Shown here: piece after piece, positions 11,277-23,489 of the stretch
Position numbering within the stretch: position 1 is the stretch's first letter
Layout of the letters: the number at the start of each line of letters is the position of its first letter
Assembly: GCF_036711975.1 (NCBI RefSeq)
Contig: NC_091971.1
Coordinates: 13,461,501-13,525,500, forward strand
Origin: Onthophagus taurus
Lineage: Eukaryota > Arthropoda > Insecta > Coleoptera > Scarabaeidae
Length of the DNA: 64,000 nt
Direction: 5' to 3'
Program-made: the position numbers and the translations under genes
Notes under the pieces: generated by a model
Seen by the model: only the letters and a program-made list of their open reading frames with translations
The model's database searches: none
What the model was told of the DNA's origin: nothing

Positions 11277-14200
11277 TTAGGTACCCATATTAAGGAGGTT
11301 CCTATGTCCCAAAGAGTCCTTTAAAAGTTGATAAAGTTCGAGTTGTTGATCTTGCTTTAAATACAAAATCTGCGTTAAAAGTTTTTGTGGACTATCATTT
11401 CTTATAAAACTGCTTATGTAAACGTTTACGAACGTTGCCATCAAAAATTGACAATCAAAACGATCCATTATGCCTCCGTGACCGGGAATTACATCACCAA
11501 AGTCTTTTATTTTAAAAGCTCTCTTAAATCCTGATGCGAAAAATCCACCAAAAGGACCTATCACGCTACTAAATAAACTTAACGAGAGCGAATGTAGAGC
11601 AAAAGGATAAATTTTTACTGTTGGTTGGATCCCAATCTTTAAAATAAAATAATTAATTAAAATTGATTTTTTATGATTAATAAAAAAAACTTACCATGCT
11701 TAAAGGCTCCGATAAAAATCCAGGTAAAACGTATTCTTCTAATCTAAATATCGCGCTTGGTTCACAATCTAAAGTCATCCCAACTGTTTCATTATAAGAA
11801 ATTGGACAAATAAAATAAGGAAATCGGCACATCCACGAAGAAATCTACAAAAATCTCAATTAAAAATCACTCAATGAAAGCGTTTAAAAATTTTTTGTAC
11901 CAAAAAGCCAAAGAAAATAGTTGAGATTCCACCTCCAATAAAACCCTCCCAAGTTTTTTTCGGTGATAATTTAATTAACGGAGTTTTCCCGAAGAAAAAT
12001 CCAAAAACATACGCCATAATATCATTGCAAATAATCATCGAAACGGGAACTATAAACCAAATCATTCCTTCGAAAATATTTTTAATAATCAAATAAGATT
12101 GGGTAACGACGATTAATAAAGCGACGTGCGTCCACGCAAATAACGAAAATTGTTTCATGTAGTATTTCTTAACCAAGCTCAAAACGAACCAAACGAAACC
12201 AATGCAGTACAAACAAAACGAGATGAATCTGTGGTAAGTTACAAGGACTCGCAAGAAATCCGTCCGGTTTATCATCACTCCTAAATATTCGACCAAACTT
12301 TCCCAATAAAAAAAATAATTTGATGCGACCAAAAAATACCATGATAATGATCTAAACCATGGTAAACCGTGTATTCTGTATACAGCGTAACCAATGTTAA
12401 TTATCTCTTCAAAACATTTTACTTGAACGACAAGAGTCTAAAAGAATTTTTATTGAGGAAATTGAATTTTTTTTTAAACGACTTTATAACTTACCGTAAC
12501 GACTAGTGCTAAAGGTCCATAATAAATCACAATTGCAAAAAAAGAAATCATAATGATGCTAAAAACCCCGCGAACAACCCAATTTCGCCATCGATCCGGA
12601 AGATCGGCGAGAAATTTTTCAAACATTGAGGGGGCTTTGTTTGTTCCGCTCGGAATTGTCGATGATAAATCGATTGATTGTTTTTTGCTGTCTGAGAAGT
12701 TTTTGTCATCTTCGCTATCAATCTGAAAAAGATAAAAAAAAAATTATTAAATGTATAATAAATGCATAAGTAAGCAGTGTTTCAGGAATCTCCCATTTAT
12801 AAATTTTCTTTGGGAAAGATATTGGACCTTAGAATAATAATAAATGTTTACTAGATCCCGCAGGAAGAAGAACAGAAGAAGATTAAATTTTTATAATGTT
12901 GTTTTATAATGTATACTTTTTATAAATGATTCTAATATTACTTTTACTCTTGATATTCCGCTTCTGCGTCTAAAGATTTGCTTCTGCCTTGATATTGTGC
13001 TTCTGCACATTCTGTACTTTTTTGGAATGAACCTAATATCACTTTTACACTTAATATTCCGATTCTGCATCCAAAGATTTACTTCTGACATTGATTCTTT
13101 GCTATGATATTACTTCTACTCCATATATTCCTCTTCTGCCGTTAAAGATTTATTTCTGCCAACTTTTAGTTCTGCGTATATTATATTCCTGGACCTAGAA
13201 CTAGAATCATTCGGGATTAGCTGTGTATCTCTTAAGACGGCTATTCAGCGCCTGGCAAGAGTAGAACTAACCCTAGACCTTGAACCAGAATATTTCGGGC
13301 TTAGCCGTGGTTACTTTAAGCTATGAATTCTTCCACCTTCAAAGATTGGTTCATAAATAAAAGTTACGAAAATAAAAGATAATTTAAAGAATCAGAAAAC
13401 GCTATTTTCATCATCACTCAGCACTCTGTGTCCACTGCTGGATATAAGGCTCCCCTATTACCGCCCATTTCTTCCTGTCCTATGCTGCCTGGATTCGGTC
13501 ATTAGCAAATCTCTTGATGTCATCCATCCATTGAGTTGGTGGGCTTCCTCTACGTTGTTTGTCAGCTCGAGGTCTTCATTCCAACAACCTTTCATCTGTC
13601 CTGCAGGCTACGTGTCCAGCCCAGTTCCATTTGAGCCGATGTACATACTTCCTTCAGTTCACGCAACATCAGTTTAATGTCACCAAGATTATCAGCGGTC
13701 AACACAATGACATCCGCAAAACGGAAGTTTGTTAGCCTTCGACTGTCCAGTTTATTCTTCCAGTCCAGCTTCTTGAATGCATATTCCAGGGTTAAATAGC
13801 AATAAATAGCTTAGGAGACATCCTGTCACCGTGCCTTACTCCTCTACCAATCTAGATATGTTCAGTCCCATCATGTAGTTGTACCACCATAATCGCTTTT
13901 CTGTAGATGTTGTAAATTAGCATTGAGTATCGATCGGCATTCTCTTAAGAAAACAAGAGTTCCTTCAATTTGGAATAAAAAATCATACCTAATAATTGAA
14001 AGCTTAGAGTAGCAGTATCCACGTAAACTGCTCTCCGAGTTTTCTGGAAAAATGGAAACTGAAGAATTTTGTGCTGCTGTAAAGTCTATCGACATGAAAG
14101 GTGTAATTTACATACCCAGAAAAGTATATAAAGAAATTCTTAGCGACAAAGAACTTATCTGTATCAAGTTAACTGAATCATGTAACTGCACAAGATGACA

Positions 14201-17200
14201 ATGTGGCATTTACTGATTTGAACAAGTTTTGGGTTATCATCAAATTGCAAAAACAGTTATCGACACATCAGTGATGACAGTGAAGAACTCCATTATCGAA
14301 AAGATAGATGGCGAACACCATGAGAAAACACTAAGTGATGAAGAGAGAAGATGCTCAATAGTTAGACTGCTTAATAGACTATTAAGAAGAAGATTCACAA
14401 AAAAAATGGGATATGTGTGGGACTACAAATTATATGAAGAACCCCAAAGCGCAAAAATGTAAAGTAATTTTTAATACTAACTTCAAGAGGATCGCAAACA
14501 ATGACTATTTCATTTATGTTAGCCGAGGACTAACTGTTGTGGTACAAACATTTGTAATAACGAGATAGGGTATTTCTAAAACGAATTAATGTCATGGCTG
14601 AATTGGCTCAAGCCGTACAGAAAGCCTGACTGTATCCAAAGTGACAAGAAAAAAGAAATTTATTGTTCAAAAACTTTTGAACTATGGTAAGATGATTACA
14701 TAGTTATTTTGTGATCACATAGAAATACAACGAACATAAAAAAAATGTCGGTTCAATTATACAGACAATTAAAGTGAAAATTAAATATTATTAACCAGTT
14801 ACCTGTAAAATTTATTTTTACAATTCACTCACAAGGTGACCAATTTAAATTAAGTAATGACGAGTGTACACCTCGAATGCAATGTAAATGGTTTCAAAAT
14901 AAATCTAATACAAATATCAAAATAAATTTTATTGGTTACACAATTAACAATAAATTATTGATAAACTTAGGAATTACTAAAAAAATAAGAAGCTACATAG
15001 ACAGGATAAAACTCGGTGATTTAATAAGCATTATAATCCAAATTTAAATATTTTATAATTTAAAACAAATATTTACAGAGCCAGTTCAGATGCCCAGTCC
15101 ATTTACTCCCAACTTCGTTCACTGATATTGTTTACCCTAAAACTTTCCGCCTTTGATGTAAAATAACAGAGACATAACTTATATTATTATTATTGCTGCC
15201 GCGATGAGGAGAGCGGCCCCTTTCGTTACCGCGACCTATAAAATCTATTGTAACTTTAGCCCTCCAAAAGTTTAGGGCAAATGTAGATCCTTGATGACCC
15301 TTAGTATTGCCCTGAGGTCTTGAACCTTTCAAAAGAGTTTTACCGAAAATGTTGTGTCTTAGACGGCGACGCAATTGCACAGTATATGTTCAGCTGTTTC
15401 TGACTCGTCATTGCAAAGTCGACAAGTTTGATCCTCAGCTTGTCCAATGTGGAAGAGGTAGTATTTTAGGGGCGCAGGGCCTGTCAGGTAACCTGAGAAC
15501 GTCCTTAGATACCCTTTGCTGAGGGATAAAACCACTTTAGTTTTGTTTTGCGACGGAGTTATCATACTCTTTGCTTGTCTGTGACTTGGAAGTTCTTTTC
15601 AGCGTAAGGCTACTTTTGAGACCTCCCAACTGTTGACTATTTGTTTTAGGTGGTTTTCTGTTCGCTGTCTCTCTGGCCAGCTTGTCCGTCTTCTCATTGC
15701 CCTCAATGTTGCTGTGACCTGGAACCCACCATAGGGTAACATCATTGCTCCTAGTGAGTAAGGGTACACTCTCTGATTAGTGCGGAGTCAAACGTGTAGG
15801 TCTGAATTGCCTTTAAGGCGGCCCGACTGTCTGTGAAAATGCTTATGGATGCATATTTCTGTCCCTTCTGTAGTTTCAAAGCGGTGCAGAAGTTTATAGC
15901 AAGAACTTCTGCTTGAAAAATGGTTATGTCCGAGCTGAGGGGCAGTTTAATGTAGCTATTTGGTCCACTGATGCCCATACCTACTCCGGATCTAACTGTC
16001 TTTGAAGCTGTGTACCAGGCTAGGGCTCCTCTTTTTAGTTGAGACCCACCCTTCGCCCAATCATCGCTGCTTCTAAATATAACCTCATACGGCTGGTTGA
16101 AATTGTATTCTGTCGGTGTGAGGTCCGTTTTAATTTCAATCAGGTGATTTAGACATGAGTCCTTGAGGATTTCGAGGTGTCCTCTGAGGTTGCCTGCATC
16201 AACGGTGAAGAAACTGTTTTCAGTGATAAGGTACTTGAAGCTGCCTCCTTTTGTATATACAAATGGAGTGATGTGAGACCAAATAGGGCTTCCAAAGCAG
16301 CCGTCGGACAAGATCTCATTGCACCCGTTATATTAAGACATGCTAACCGCTGGATTTGTGCCAGCTGTTGTTGTGCTGCCTTATGTTTTATTTTTGGCCA
16401 CCAAACCAATGAGACGTAGGCTACCATGGGCCTGATTATTGCTACGTAGACTCAATGGGCCATTTGTGGTTTGAGACCCCAGTTTTTTCCTAGGAGTCTG
16501 CGGCAGATCTGGTTTGCCATGATGGCCTTTTTCCTTAACCTATATTTAAATATGTATATTTTTTCTATCCCCAAATTATGTCCTAGATTATTCTTCTTCT
16601 TATTACGCCCTCTCCTTTTGAAGGTCGCCGATTCAATTAGCTATGATAATTTTGAGGTTGCAGCCCGGAATACCTCTATGGATGAGCGACTAAACCAACG
16701 TCGCAGGTCTTTCATCCATGATTTTGACATCTTTCTACAGCCATTCTAGAATCATCCAGCTTCTTGAATGCATATTCCAGGGTTAAATAGCAATAAATAG
16801 CTTAGGAGACATCCTGTCACCCTGCCTTACTCCTCTACCAATCTAGATATGTTCAGTCCCATCATGTAGTTGTACCACCATAATCGCTTTTCTGTAGATG
16901 TTGTAAATTAGCTTTGAGTATCGATCGGCATTCTCTTAAGAAAACCAGGGTTCCTTCAATTTGGAATAAAAAATCATACCTAATAATTGAAAGCTTAGAG
17001 TAGCAGTATCCACGTAAACTGCTCTCCGAGTTTTCTGGAAAAATGGAAACTGAAGAATTTTGTGCTGCTGTAAAGTCTATCGACATGAAAGGTGTAATTT
17101 ACATACCCAGAAAAGTATATAAAGAAATTCTTAGCGACAAAGAACTTATCTGTATCAAGTTAACTGAATCATGTAACTGCACAAGATGACAATGTGGCAT

Positions 17201-20200
17201 TTACTGATTCGAACAAGTTTTGGGTTATCATCAAATTGCAGAAACAGTTACGACACATCAGTGATAACAGTGAAGAACTCCATTATCGAAAAGATAGAAA
17301 ATGTTGTGTCTTAGACGGCCTTTGGCGACGCAATTGCACAGTATATGTTCAGCTATTTCTGACCCGTCGTTGCAAAGTCGACAAGTTTGATCCTCAGCTT
17401 GTCCAATGTGGAAGAGGTAGTATTTTAGGGGCGCAGGGCCGGTCAGGTAATCTGAGAGCGTCCTTAGATACCCTTTGCTGAGGCATAAAACCACTTTAGT
17501 TTTGTTTTGCGACGGAGTTATCATACTCTTTGCTTGTCTGTGACTTGGAAGTTCTTTTCAGCGTAAGGCTACTTTTGAGACCTCCCAACTGTTGACTATT
17601 TGTTTTAGGTGGTTTTCTGTTCGCTGTCTCTCTGGCCAGCTTGTCCATCTTCTCATTGTCCTCAATGTTGCTGTGACCTGGAACCCACCATAGGGTAACA
17701 TCATTGCTCCTAGTGAGTAAGGGTACACTCTCTGATCAGTGCGGAGTCAAACATGTAGGTCTGAATTGCCTTTAAGGCGGCCCGACTGTCTGTGAAAATG
17801 CTTATAGATGCATATTTCTGTCCCTTCTGTAGTTTCAAAGCGGTGCAGAAGTTTATAGCAAGAACTTCTGCTTGAAAAATGGTTATGTCCGAGCTGAGAG
17901 GCAGTTTAATGTAGCTATTTGGTCCACTGATGCCCATACCTACTCCGGATCTAACTGTCTTTGAAGCTGTGTACCAGGCTAGGGCTCCTCTTTTTAGTTG
18001 AGACCCATCCTTCGCCCAATCATCGCTGCTTCTAAATATAAATTCATACGGCTGGTTGAAATTGTATTCTGTCGGTATGAGGTCCGTTTTAATTTCAATC
18101 AGGTGATTTAGACATGAGTCCTTGAGGATTTCGAGGTGTCCTCTGAGGTTGTCTGCATCAACGGCGAAGAAACTGTTTTCAGTGATAAGGTACTTGAAGC
18201 TGCCTCCTTTTGTATATACAAATGGAGTGATGTGAGACCAAATAGGGCTTCCAAAGCAGCCGTCGGATAAGATCTCCTTGCACCCGTTATATTAAGACAT
18301 GCTAACCGCTGGATTTGTGCCAGCTGTTGTTGTGCTGCCTTATGTTTTATTTTTGGCCACCAAACCAATGAGACGTAGGCGACCATGGGCCTGATTATTG
18401 CTACGTAGACTCAATGGGCCATTTGTGGTTTGAGACCCCAGTTTGTTCCTAGGAATCTGCGGCAGATCTGGTTTGCCATGATGGCCTTTTTCCTTAACCT
18501 ATTAGCGATGATAATTTTGAGGTTGCAGCCCGGAATACCTCTATGGATGAGCGACTAAACCAACGTCGCAGGTCTTTCATCCATGATTTTGACATCTTTC
18601 TACAGCCATTCTAGAATCATCTCGACATCTTTTCCCTCTATTTTGCCTTCAATGATTAAACAGAGAACATGATACCATTCGCCTCTCATTATGTGCCGTA
18701 TAATTTACGCTCCTTTATTGTTCTCAGCAATTCTTTTTCCTTCTCCATTTGATCAAGCACTGTTTCAGTGGATATTTTCTCCATTCATGAGATTTTTAAG
18801 ATTCTATTGACCAATGATGGGCTGAGCGTCTAGCTTTCTGATCTGTACAGTATTTTTTCATTGCGAAGAAAGAGCATATTGGTTGTTCAATTCAGGAGAT
18901 GACTTCGCAGATGTAGCTTCTGTCGTCTCTTTTACAATAATATGAACGATAGTTTTATTAATTTGGCGGTATTTTCTGCGTAGAATATCCCTCAACTAAA
19001 TAACTGCCCGAGGTCAGCAATACTTCCAGAAAGCTCAGCAACTTATTTTGTTAAGTTAATTAACTTGTTTTCTAGCAGGTAAATGATGACTTTGCAGCTA
19101 ATGAATAGCGCAAGTCCAGTTAAAGCAATTACCGACGTGGAAAATCAGGCGTATTATACATAGACAATCAATAATGCACAGTTTACTATTAACAAGATTA
19201 TTTGTGGAGCCACATAACACCGATATGAAAACACAAAAACAAAACAAAAATATTATGAAAGAAAATAATTCCATAAATTATTAGTGAAATAAATGATTGA
19301 CTCAATTTGACTTTTAAAGTAAGTATTCAAATTCTGAATTTGATTTCACACAATACCATCATTACTCAACACTTTTTTTTTAATAAAAAACAACTTTGCA
19401 ACGCAATATCAAATTATTACTTGCACATATACTTTTAAACCACTCATTTTAATTTCCGTTACGCATCATTATCAAACGATTTATTGATTATCGTATGATT
19501 TAAAATCATACGATTATTTATTTATTTTTGATAAAACAATTTCAAATTCTAAATAAAACAAGTTATTAAAAACACCTTAATTTTGTAAATAACTCGGTAT
19601 TAAGAGTCAAAGTACAATGTCAGGATGTTATTATAACATGCGAAGTTATAATTACAGAATAAATAGATATATATTGATTTATTTTAATAATATTTAGGTA
19701 TTTATAAAAATTTTTGAGTGTGTACTTAAAATTAAACGTGAATGACTAAAATTATCGATCTATTTGTATACGTGAGAGTCAACAACTGGCTTTTACGGTT
19801 TGATAACAGCTGTTTCAACATTTTTCGGCATTTTCTAAACCTTGATAATCGATTAGATAAGTCATGAATGCGTAAACTCTCAAAAAGTTCAAAAACGACG
19901 CGTGTGGTTTATTGTTAAATAATTAAAAAATTTGTTTGAACTTACTTCGCTTTCGTCGTGATCACTATATTCTGAGAGATCATCACAATCACTATCAGTA
20001 ACAATGCTAGATGTACTAATTTCTGAAAAATCACTGTCGAATTCGTCATCAGAATAATATTTTTCTTCGATCGATTTAATTTTTTTCAACAGTTTTAATT
20101 TCTTTACTGTTTTATATTCTGATTCAACTTCCATTTTTTGGTTAATTAATTTTTTTTAACAGACCTTGACTAACAAAACGTTTCGCCAACATAGAACGCG

Positions 20201-21450
20201 ACTCGTCACTGTCTACTTTTTAAATGAAACTTATCCATCAAGTGGAAACATCAATTCGTTTTGATTGCAATTGAATGTCTCTCTCTGTATTGGTAAAAAT
20301 ACATCAAGTGGTAAACACACTTAATTATTATTTAAGAATATACTCAACAGAATTTATTTTATACACAAAAGAACACAACAATAAACAGGTTTATTGATAC
20401 AATTAATGTATTTAACGTGTTTAATAATAACTTTTTAACACGTTATTTTTCTTTTTATTGTTATTTTCTCATTGGACTCCAATTTGATTAATTTATCTAG
20501 AATATTTTATTTATTACACATTTATTAAAGATCAATTGGTTTCATTTAAAAGTAATAAATGGAATTGAATCTTTATTGAATGTACAACATTGAGAGCATC
20601 TCATTTAATTAATGAAAAAATTACTTGTGAAGTGAATTAAACAACCTAATTGCAATAAATATGTACAAATCATGCTATATTTAATAAAAATGCATGTGTA
20701 AGTGGGAGTTTCATCAAAATATTGCATAAATGTAACAATATATGATGAAATATAACCTCACTTTTTAACATTGATGTCAATAATTTCCAAAAAATGTATT
20801 CAAGTGATACAATTTAGATCCATCTTAACTCATTTAAGTTAATTTTTTAGTTACAATTACTAATTAATTGATAAATTCGCTGAAATAAACAATTTTTGGT
20901 TAAACATAACCCCACTTTTCGCCAATGTCAATATTTATTTGGAATTATAATTTTGATACAAACCTTTTATTTCTTTTGAATCACACATTACTCTTTAACA
21001 CGTTGTATGAATTAGTAGTTTTATTAATTAAAAATATATAACCAAAAAAATTAATGTGAGAAGTAACATAACCTAAAAAAAATTGATAATAATAAAATGG
21101 GTCAAAAATAATCTCATAAAACACCAACATTTTCATTGTAATAAACAAATATTATCAAAAATAACCACAATTTGTTTATTTTAATATTAAAGAAGATAAA
21201 CCCAACTCAACTGCGGATTGTTTACTTTAAAATAGAACACACCATTTTATAATCTCATAAAGCATGAAATCGCAACTCGATTATTATTACCATAAATTCA
21301 ATTACGAGGTAAAGGCAACGCGTAAAAATCGATAAATACAATTTTAAAGGGGCACATAACCGGTAAATAGGAGCGACAACTTACATGATCGCTTTCGGCG
21401 GATTCGACGAGCTTTTCTTCGCCTTCCTTTCGTTTTCTCAATTCCGCCAT
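11277..21450 (-). CDS. CdsA: Phosphatidate cytidylyltransferase (CDP-diacylglycerol synthase, CdsA), five coding exons
   Basis: The enzyme makes CDP-diacylglycerol from phosphatidic acid and CTP in the ER membrane, feeding phosphatidylinositol synthesis. Exons are 21385-21450, 12495-12722, 11901-12437, 11695-11844 and 11277-11636, all in phase 0 with GT-AG junctions, giving 446 residues (close to fly and human relatives). The start reads [13 protein letters not shown], followed by an acidic N-terminus, the conserved [12 protein letters not shown], many hydrophobic segments, [11 protein letters not shown], and the family signature from S362 to D388 ([11 protein letters not shown] then [10 protein letters not shown]). 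Intron 1 is 8.7 kb and filled with retrotransposon debris; the others are short. Another possible first exon lies at 19946-20134. No disruption is seen. Confidence 0.95.
12723..13409. repeat. CdsA intron 1: short CTTCTGC-type repeats and CTAGTTCTAG-family relics
   Basis: From about 12890 to 13160 the intron consists of loosely repeated units containing CTTCTGC, AAAGATTT and AATATTCC, without a fixed period. At 13188-13330 two inverted relics of the fold-back family occur (CTAGAACTAGAATCATTCGG and the AGACGGCTA core). There is no coding sequence. Confidence 0.5.
13410..13925 (-). pseudogene. RTE-like LINE fragment (reverse transcriptase)
   Basis: Translated on the minus strand with frameshifts, the segment gives IGRGVRHGD, then SPKLF, then [20 protein letters not shown], the region around the RT active site (FADD changed to FADV here), and further down a C-terminal block with [20 protein letters not shown]. 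These blocks are typical of RTE-clade LINEs. Stops and frameshifts throughout show that it is dead. Its upstream end (about 13757-13925) is repeated at 16750-16920 as part of the tandem duplication. Confidence 0.75.
14052..14462 (+). pseudogene. Unidentified duplicated open-frame remnant
   Basis: A frame starting at 14052 reads [20 protein letters not shown] and continues about 45 codons to a stop. After a frameshift the following bases give [10 protein letters not shown] in one frame, or a 77-codon frame (14229-14462) ending in EEPQSAKM. The first part recurs at 17043-17300 in the second copy of the duplication, where [20 protein letters not shown] is open. I do not recognise it; it looks like a piece of a processed gene or a mobile-element protein caught between LINE fragments. 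Confidence 0.35.
14463..15109. other. Non-coding stretch within the CdsA intron duplication
   Basis: AT-rich sequence, absent from copy 2 of the duplication. No gene or repeat could be supported. Comparison of the copies shows only that it was lost from copy 2 or inserted in copy 1. Confidence 0.35.
15110..16520 (-). pseudogene. Non-LTR retrotransposon 3' part with RNase H-like domain, copy 1
   Basis: On the minus strand, from the high coordinate down: [20 protein letters not shown] then CLNITGA (end of the RT region, 16427-16149); an RNase H-like stretch (16311-15751) with [17 protein letters not shown] (catalytic Glu) and [13 protein letters not shown] (catalytic Asp); then [17 protein letters not shown] and the Cys/His tail [18 protein letters not shown] (15565-15359). 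This order is that of I/Jockey-type LINEs carrying an RNase H. The N-terminal RT and endonuclease are absent and the frames overlap through frameshifts, so the element is dead. Confidence 0.85.
16750..18618. repeat. Tandem segmental duplication in CdsA intron 1, copy 2
   Basis: A near-identical second copy of 13757-16749 with two length differences. About 1 kb (14313-15345 of copy 1) is missing at about 17297, where AAAAGATAGA is joined directly to AAATGTTGTG. About 100 bp present in copy 1 (16540-16640) is missing at about 18501. Both copies end with the same LINE tail, TTGAGGTTGCAGCCCGGAAT through CTACAGCCATTCTAGAATCATC. Confidence 0.85.
17300..18510 (-). pseudogene. Non-LTR retrotransposon 3' part with RNase H-like domain, copy 2
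   Basis: The same domain order as copy 1: the [10 protein letters not shown] block (18386-18108), the RNase H piece [12 protein letters not shown] to IQTYMFDS (17937-17710), and the Cys/His tail [20 protein letters not shown] (about 17524-17330). It carries a few substitutions and its own stop codons. Shared disablements with copy 1 show that the element was already dead when the region duplicated. Confidence 0.85.
18505..18790 (-). pseudogene. C-terminal tail of another LINE
   Basis: Minus-strand translation gives [20 protein letters not shown] and then, across a frameshift, MDERPATLV or DLRRW-like blocks followed by a [12 protein letters not shown]-type ending. These are the final blocks found in many insect LINE ORF2 proteins. 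Its last ~110 bp is also present at 16640-16749, at the end of copy 1 of the duplication. The clade is uncertain. Confidence 0.55.
18791..19945. other. CdsA intron 1, proximal AT-rich part
   Basis: No gene or repeat that I can name. The sequence is low in complexity and AT-rich; if the exon at 19946-20134 is used, this is the 3' continuation of its intron. Confidence 0.4.
19946..20134 (-). CDS. CdsA: Possible alternative first coding exon of CdsA
   Basis: An ATG at 20134 opens 63 codons ending exactly at a strong donor (GAA then GTAAGT at 19940-19945). The phase is 0, the same as the main first exon, so both can join the exon at 12722 without a shift. The encoded peptide starts [20 protein letters not shown], then a long acidic Ser/Asp/Glu run ends SDHDESE; the main first exon ends AESDH. 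An acidic, variable N-terminus is usual in this family. If used, the protein would have 487 residues. No clear TATA box is visible upstream. A chance frame is possible but less likely given the start, donor, phase and matching composition. Confidence 0.55.
20135..21384. other. CdsA intron 1, distal AT-rich part and possible internal promoter
   Basis: AT-rich sequence between the two candidate first exons. It would contain the promoter of the internal start if that is used. No coding frame, satellite or transposon signature was recognised. Confidence 0.35.
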
Positions 21451-21620
21451 CGTTTCGTCGTTTCTTCCGAGTTCGTTCTTTAGGAAAATGAGGGCCCCAA
21501 GAAAACCGCGCGGAGAAAACCGGGCGAAAACTATCTGCGTCTGTCGCGGATTTAAACCATCAGCCCGGATTTACCGTCAAAACATTGACGTACAAAATCA
21601 ATAACGTGAATATAGGTTAA
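21451..21620 (-). promoter_or_regulatory. CdsA main promoter region
   Basis: The ~100 bp upstream of the CdsA start codon is much richer in GC and CpG than its surroundings (for example CCGCGCGGAG, CCGGGCGAAA, TGTCGCGGAT), with no TATA box seen. This fits a housekeeping-type dispersed promoter and 5' UTR; the transcription start cannot be placed. Confidence 0.5.
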
Positions 21621-23489
21621 ATGTGATGGCGACATCTAGTTGAAATAAAAGCAATTTTATTTTTATAAACTTTGTTTGTTCGTAAAGAGATGGCGTAACT
21701 ATATTTTAAGTTATTGTAAAAATAAATTATTATTTTTATTATTAGATGATTTTAATTTAATTAAAATAAAATGTAATTCAATTTTTTTTTAATATAAACT
21801 TTATTTAATAATTTTGGGTTTTTAATTTTAATAGATTCAAGTTGACTGACACACTACCAAAAAGTAATTGTGCTTTTTAATTTAATTTAATTTCATTTCA
21901 TTTCATAAATGTTTATAAAATATGCTTTAATTAATTAATAATGAAGTAATTCGTACTTTGAAAATTAAAAAGAATTTTTTTATTACATGAAACATTTTTA
22001 CGTATTTAGTGAGTTTTAATTTTTTAAGGTTGGTATTACACAATAAAAAAATTTAAATTTAAATAATATTGATAATTTAAACTTTATATTAATACTCTAT
22101 ATTAATACAATACTTTTTATAAATTATTTAACTTAATCCACAAAAAAAAATTAACAGGAAGTGGATTCAAACCTTTCTATAAACGATTCTAAGGTTACAA
22201 TAATAATCATAATCATTCTGAGAGTGTAAAAATTAATAAAAACAATATCAACAAGGACACAATCGTTGTGTTACACCTCGGTTACACCTGCCGGATGTAT
22301 ATTCTGTTGGCTAGTGGTCAATTGTAGTGGTCAAAGGCTGGTTAAACTATTGCTAACTAAACACGCCCACGAACCCACGTCTTTTTTGTATTAATAAAAG
22401 ATATGTATGTGTAACGCAACGATAAAGATCTTTAAAAAGAATAAGGACAAAAAAAAGCGTGTGGTTACGCCCGTTTAAATTCCGTTGTAATAAAACGTAC
22501 TGGGATTGGAACGGAGATGTGGAATGAAAAATAACAAAAACCGCTAATCGTAGGCTTAATTTGAACCCGGGCAGTCGAAATTGATCGAAATCGATCGCTA
22601 TCGATCATTGATCTGCTTGTTCTGTTATGTTATAATCCTGTTTAATTGGGACTATTGAAATGTCCAAGGTGATTTTAGTAAAAAAATTGATCCCAATTAA
22701 AAAATGTTTATGTGTTAATATTCAAAATCGCCTACGATAAGAGATATGAAGAAGAGATAATATTTTTAATTTATAATTTGGCTGAAAAAGAATGTTTCAA
22801 AGTACCAAGCAGAAGCAAAGTATTAAATTCTGTTTTGATACTACTAAAAACTAAGTAGTAAGTACTAATTAGTTTATGAGAAGCAGTTCTATTTGCAATC
22901 GGAGGGCAAGATATAATAAAAAAGAACATTTGACTAATATTGATTGCTCATAAATATTATGCATGGTGTAGTAGATAAAACGTCAACATTTGACAGAGAT
23001 GCTCAAAGTTTTCACCATTACAAGAGATATATGTATCTTTTATTCTCATAGACTAATCATGTCAGAAGCAGCAGACATTTTCTGATAAGTAGAGCTATTT
23101 TTAACTAGACTAGTATTGTATACGAAACAGCTTTAAGTGCTGCACAAAGAAGTAATTCAAGCTGCTTAAATCAAAAGTGTCATTTCTTGGTTTGTATTAC
23201 ACTTGTGTTCGGCTAGTACTATATTTATTCAAAAGGAAGGCAGACTTACAATAAATACATGTGCGGGGCTATTAACGCTAAGTATTTCAATGTGGGACTT
23301 CTTTTCGACGAAACTAGAAGACAAAATCTTCCAAAGACCAACAGGCAACTCTTAGGCAGGCTTATTATTGCACTCAATCCCTTCAGCCAATAGATAGAAG
23401 GTTCTTCGACCCTTTTAAGACTTATTTGCCCTAGGAGATCCAACTCTTGATGAAAAATCATTCCAACCGTAACTTCACTAAGTAGGTAT
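21621..23489. other. Intergenic DNA between CdsA and the Spätzle-family gene
   Basis: AT-rich with a somewhat less AT-rich island at about 22250-22640, which includes alternating GATCGAAATCGATCGCTATC near 22580-22600. No frame, satellite or transposon could be supported. The island could be a regulatory element of either divergent neighbour, but nothing in the sequence proves it. Confidence 0.35.

Larger units (their letters stand above)
13757..16749. repeat. Tandem segmental duplication in CdsA intron 1, copy 1
   Basis: The sequence from CCAGCTTCTTGAATGCATAT at about 13762 to about 16749 recurs, shortened, at 16757-18618. Copy 1 contains the end of the RTE fragment, an unidentified open frame, a ~1 kb stretch absent from copy 2 (about 14313-15345), and an RNase H-bearing LINE tail. 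The copies differ at few positions, so the duplication is recent compared with the decay of the LINEs inside it. Confidence 0.85.

Noticed and set aside
12891-13091. Minus-strand 66-codon frame in CdsA intron 1
   Set aside because: It lies in the irregular CTTCTGC repeat region; the Arg/Ile-rich peptide repeats with the DNA and matches no family.
23246-23461. Minus-strand 71-codon frame upstream of the pogo remnant
   Set aside because: On the opposite strand to the transposase piece and without recognisable motifs; the stretch may be decayed transposon, but this frame is not evidence of it.
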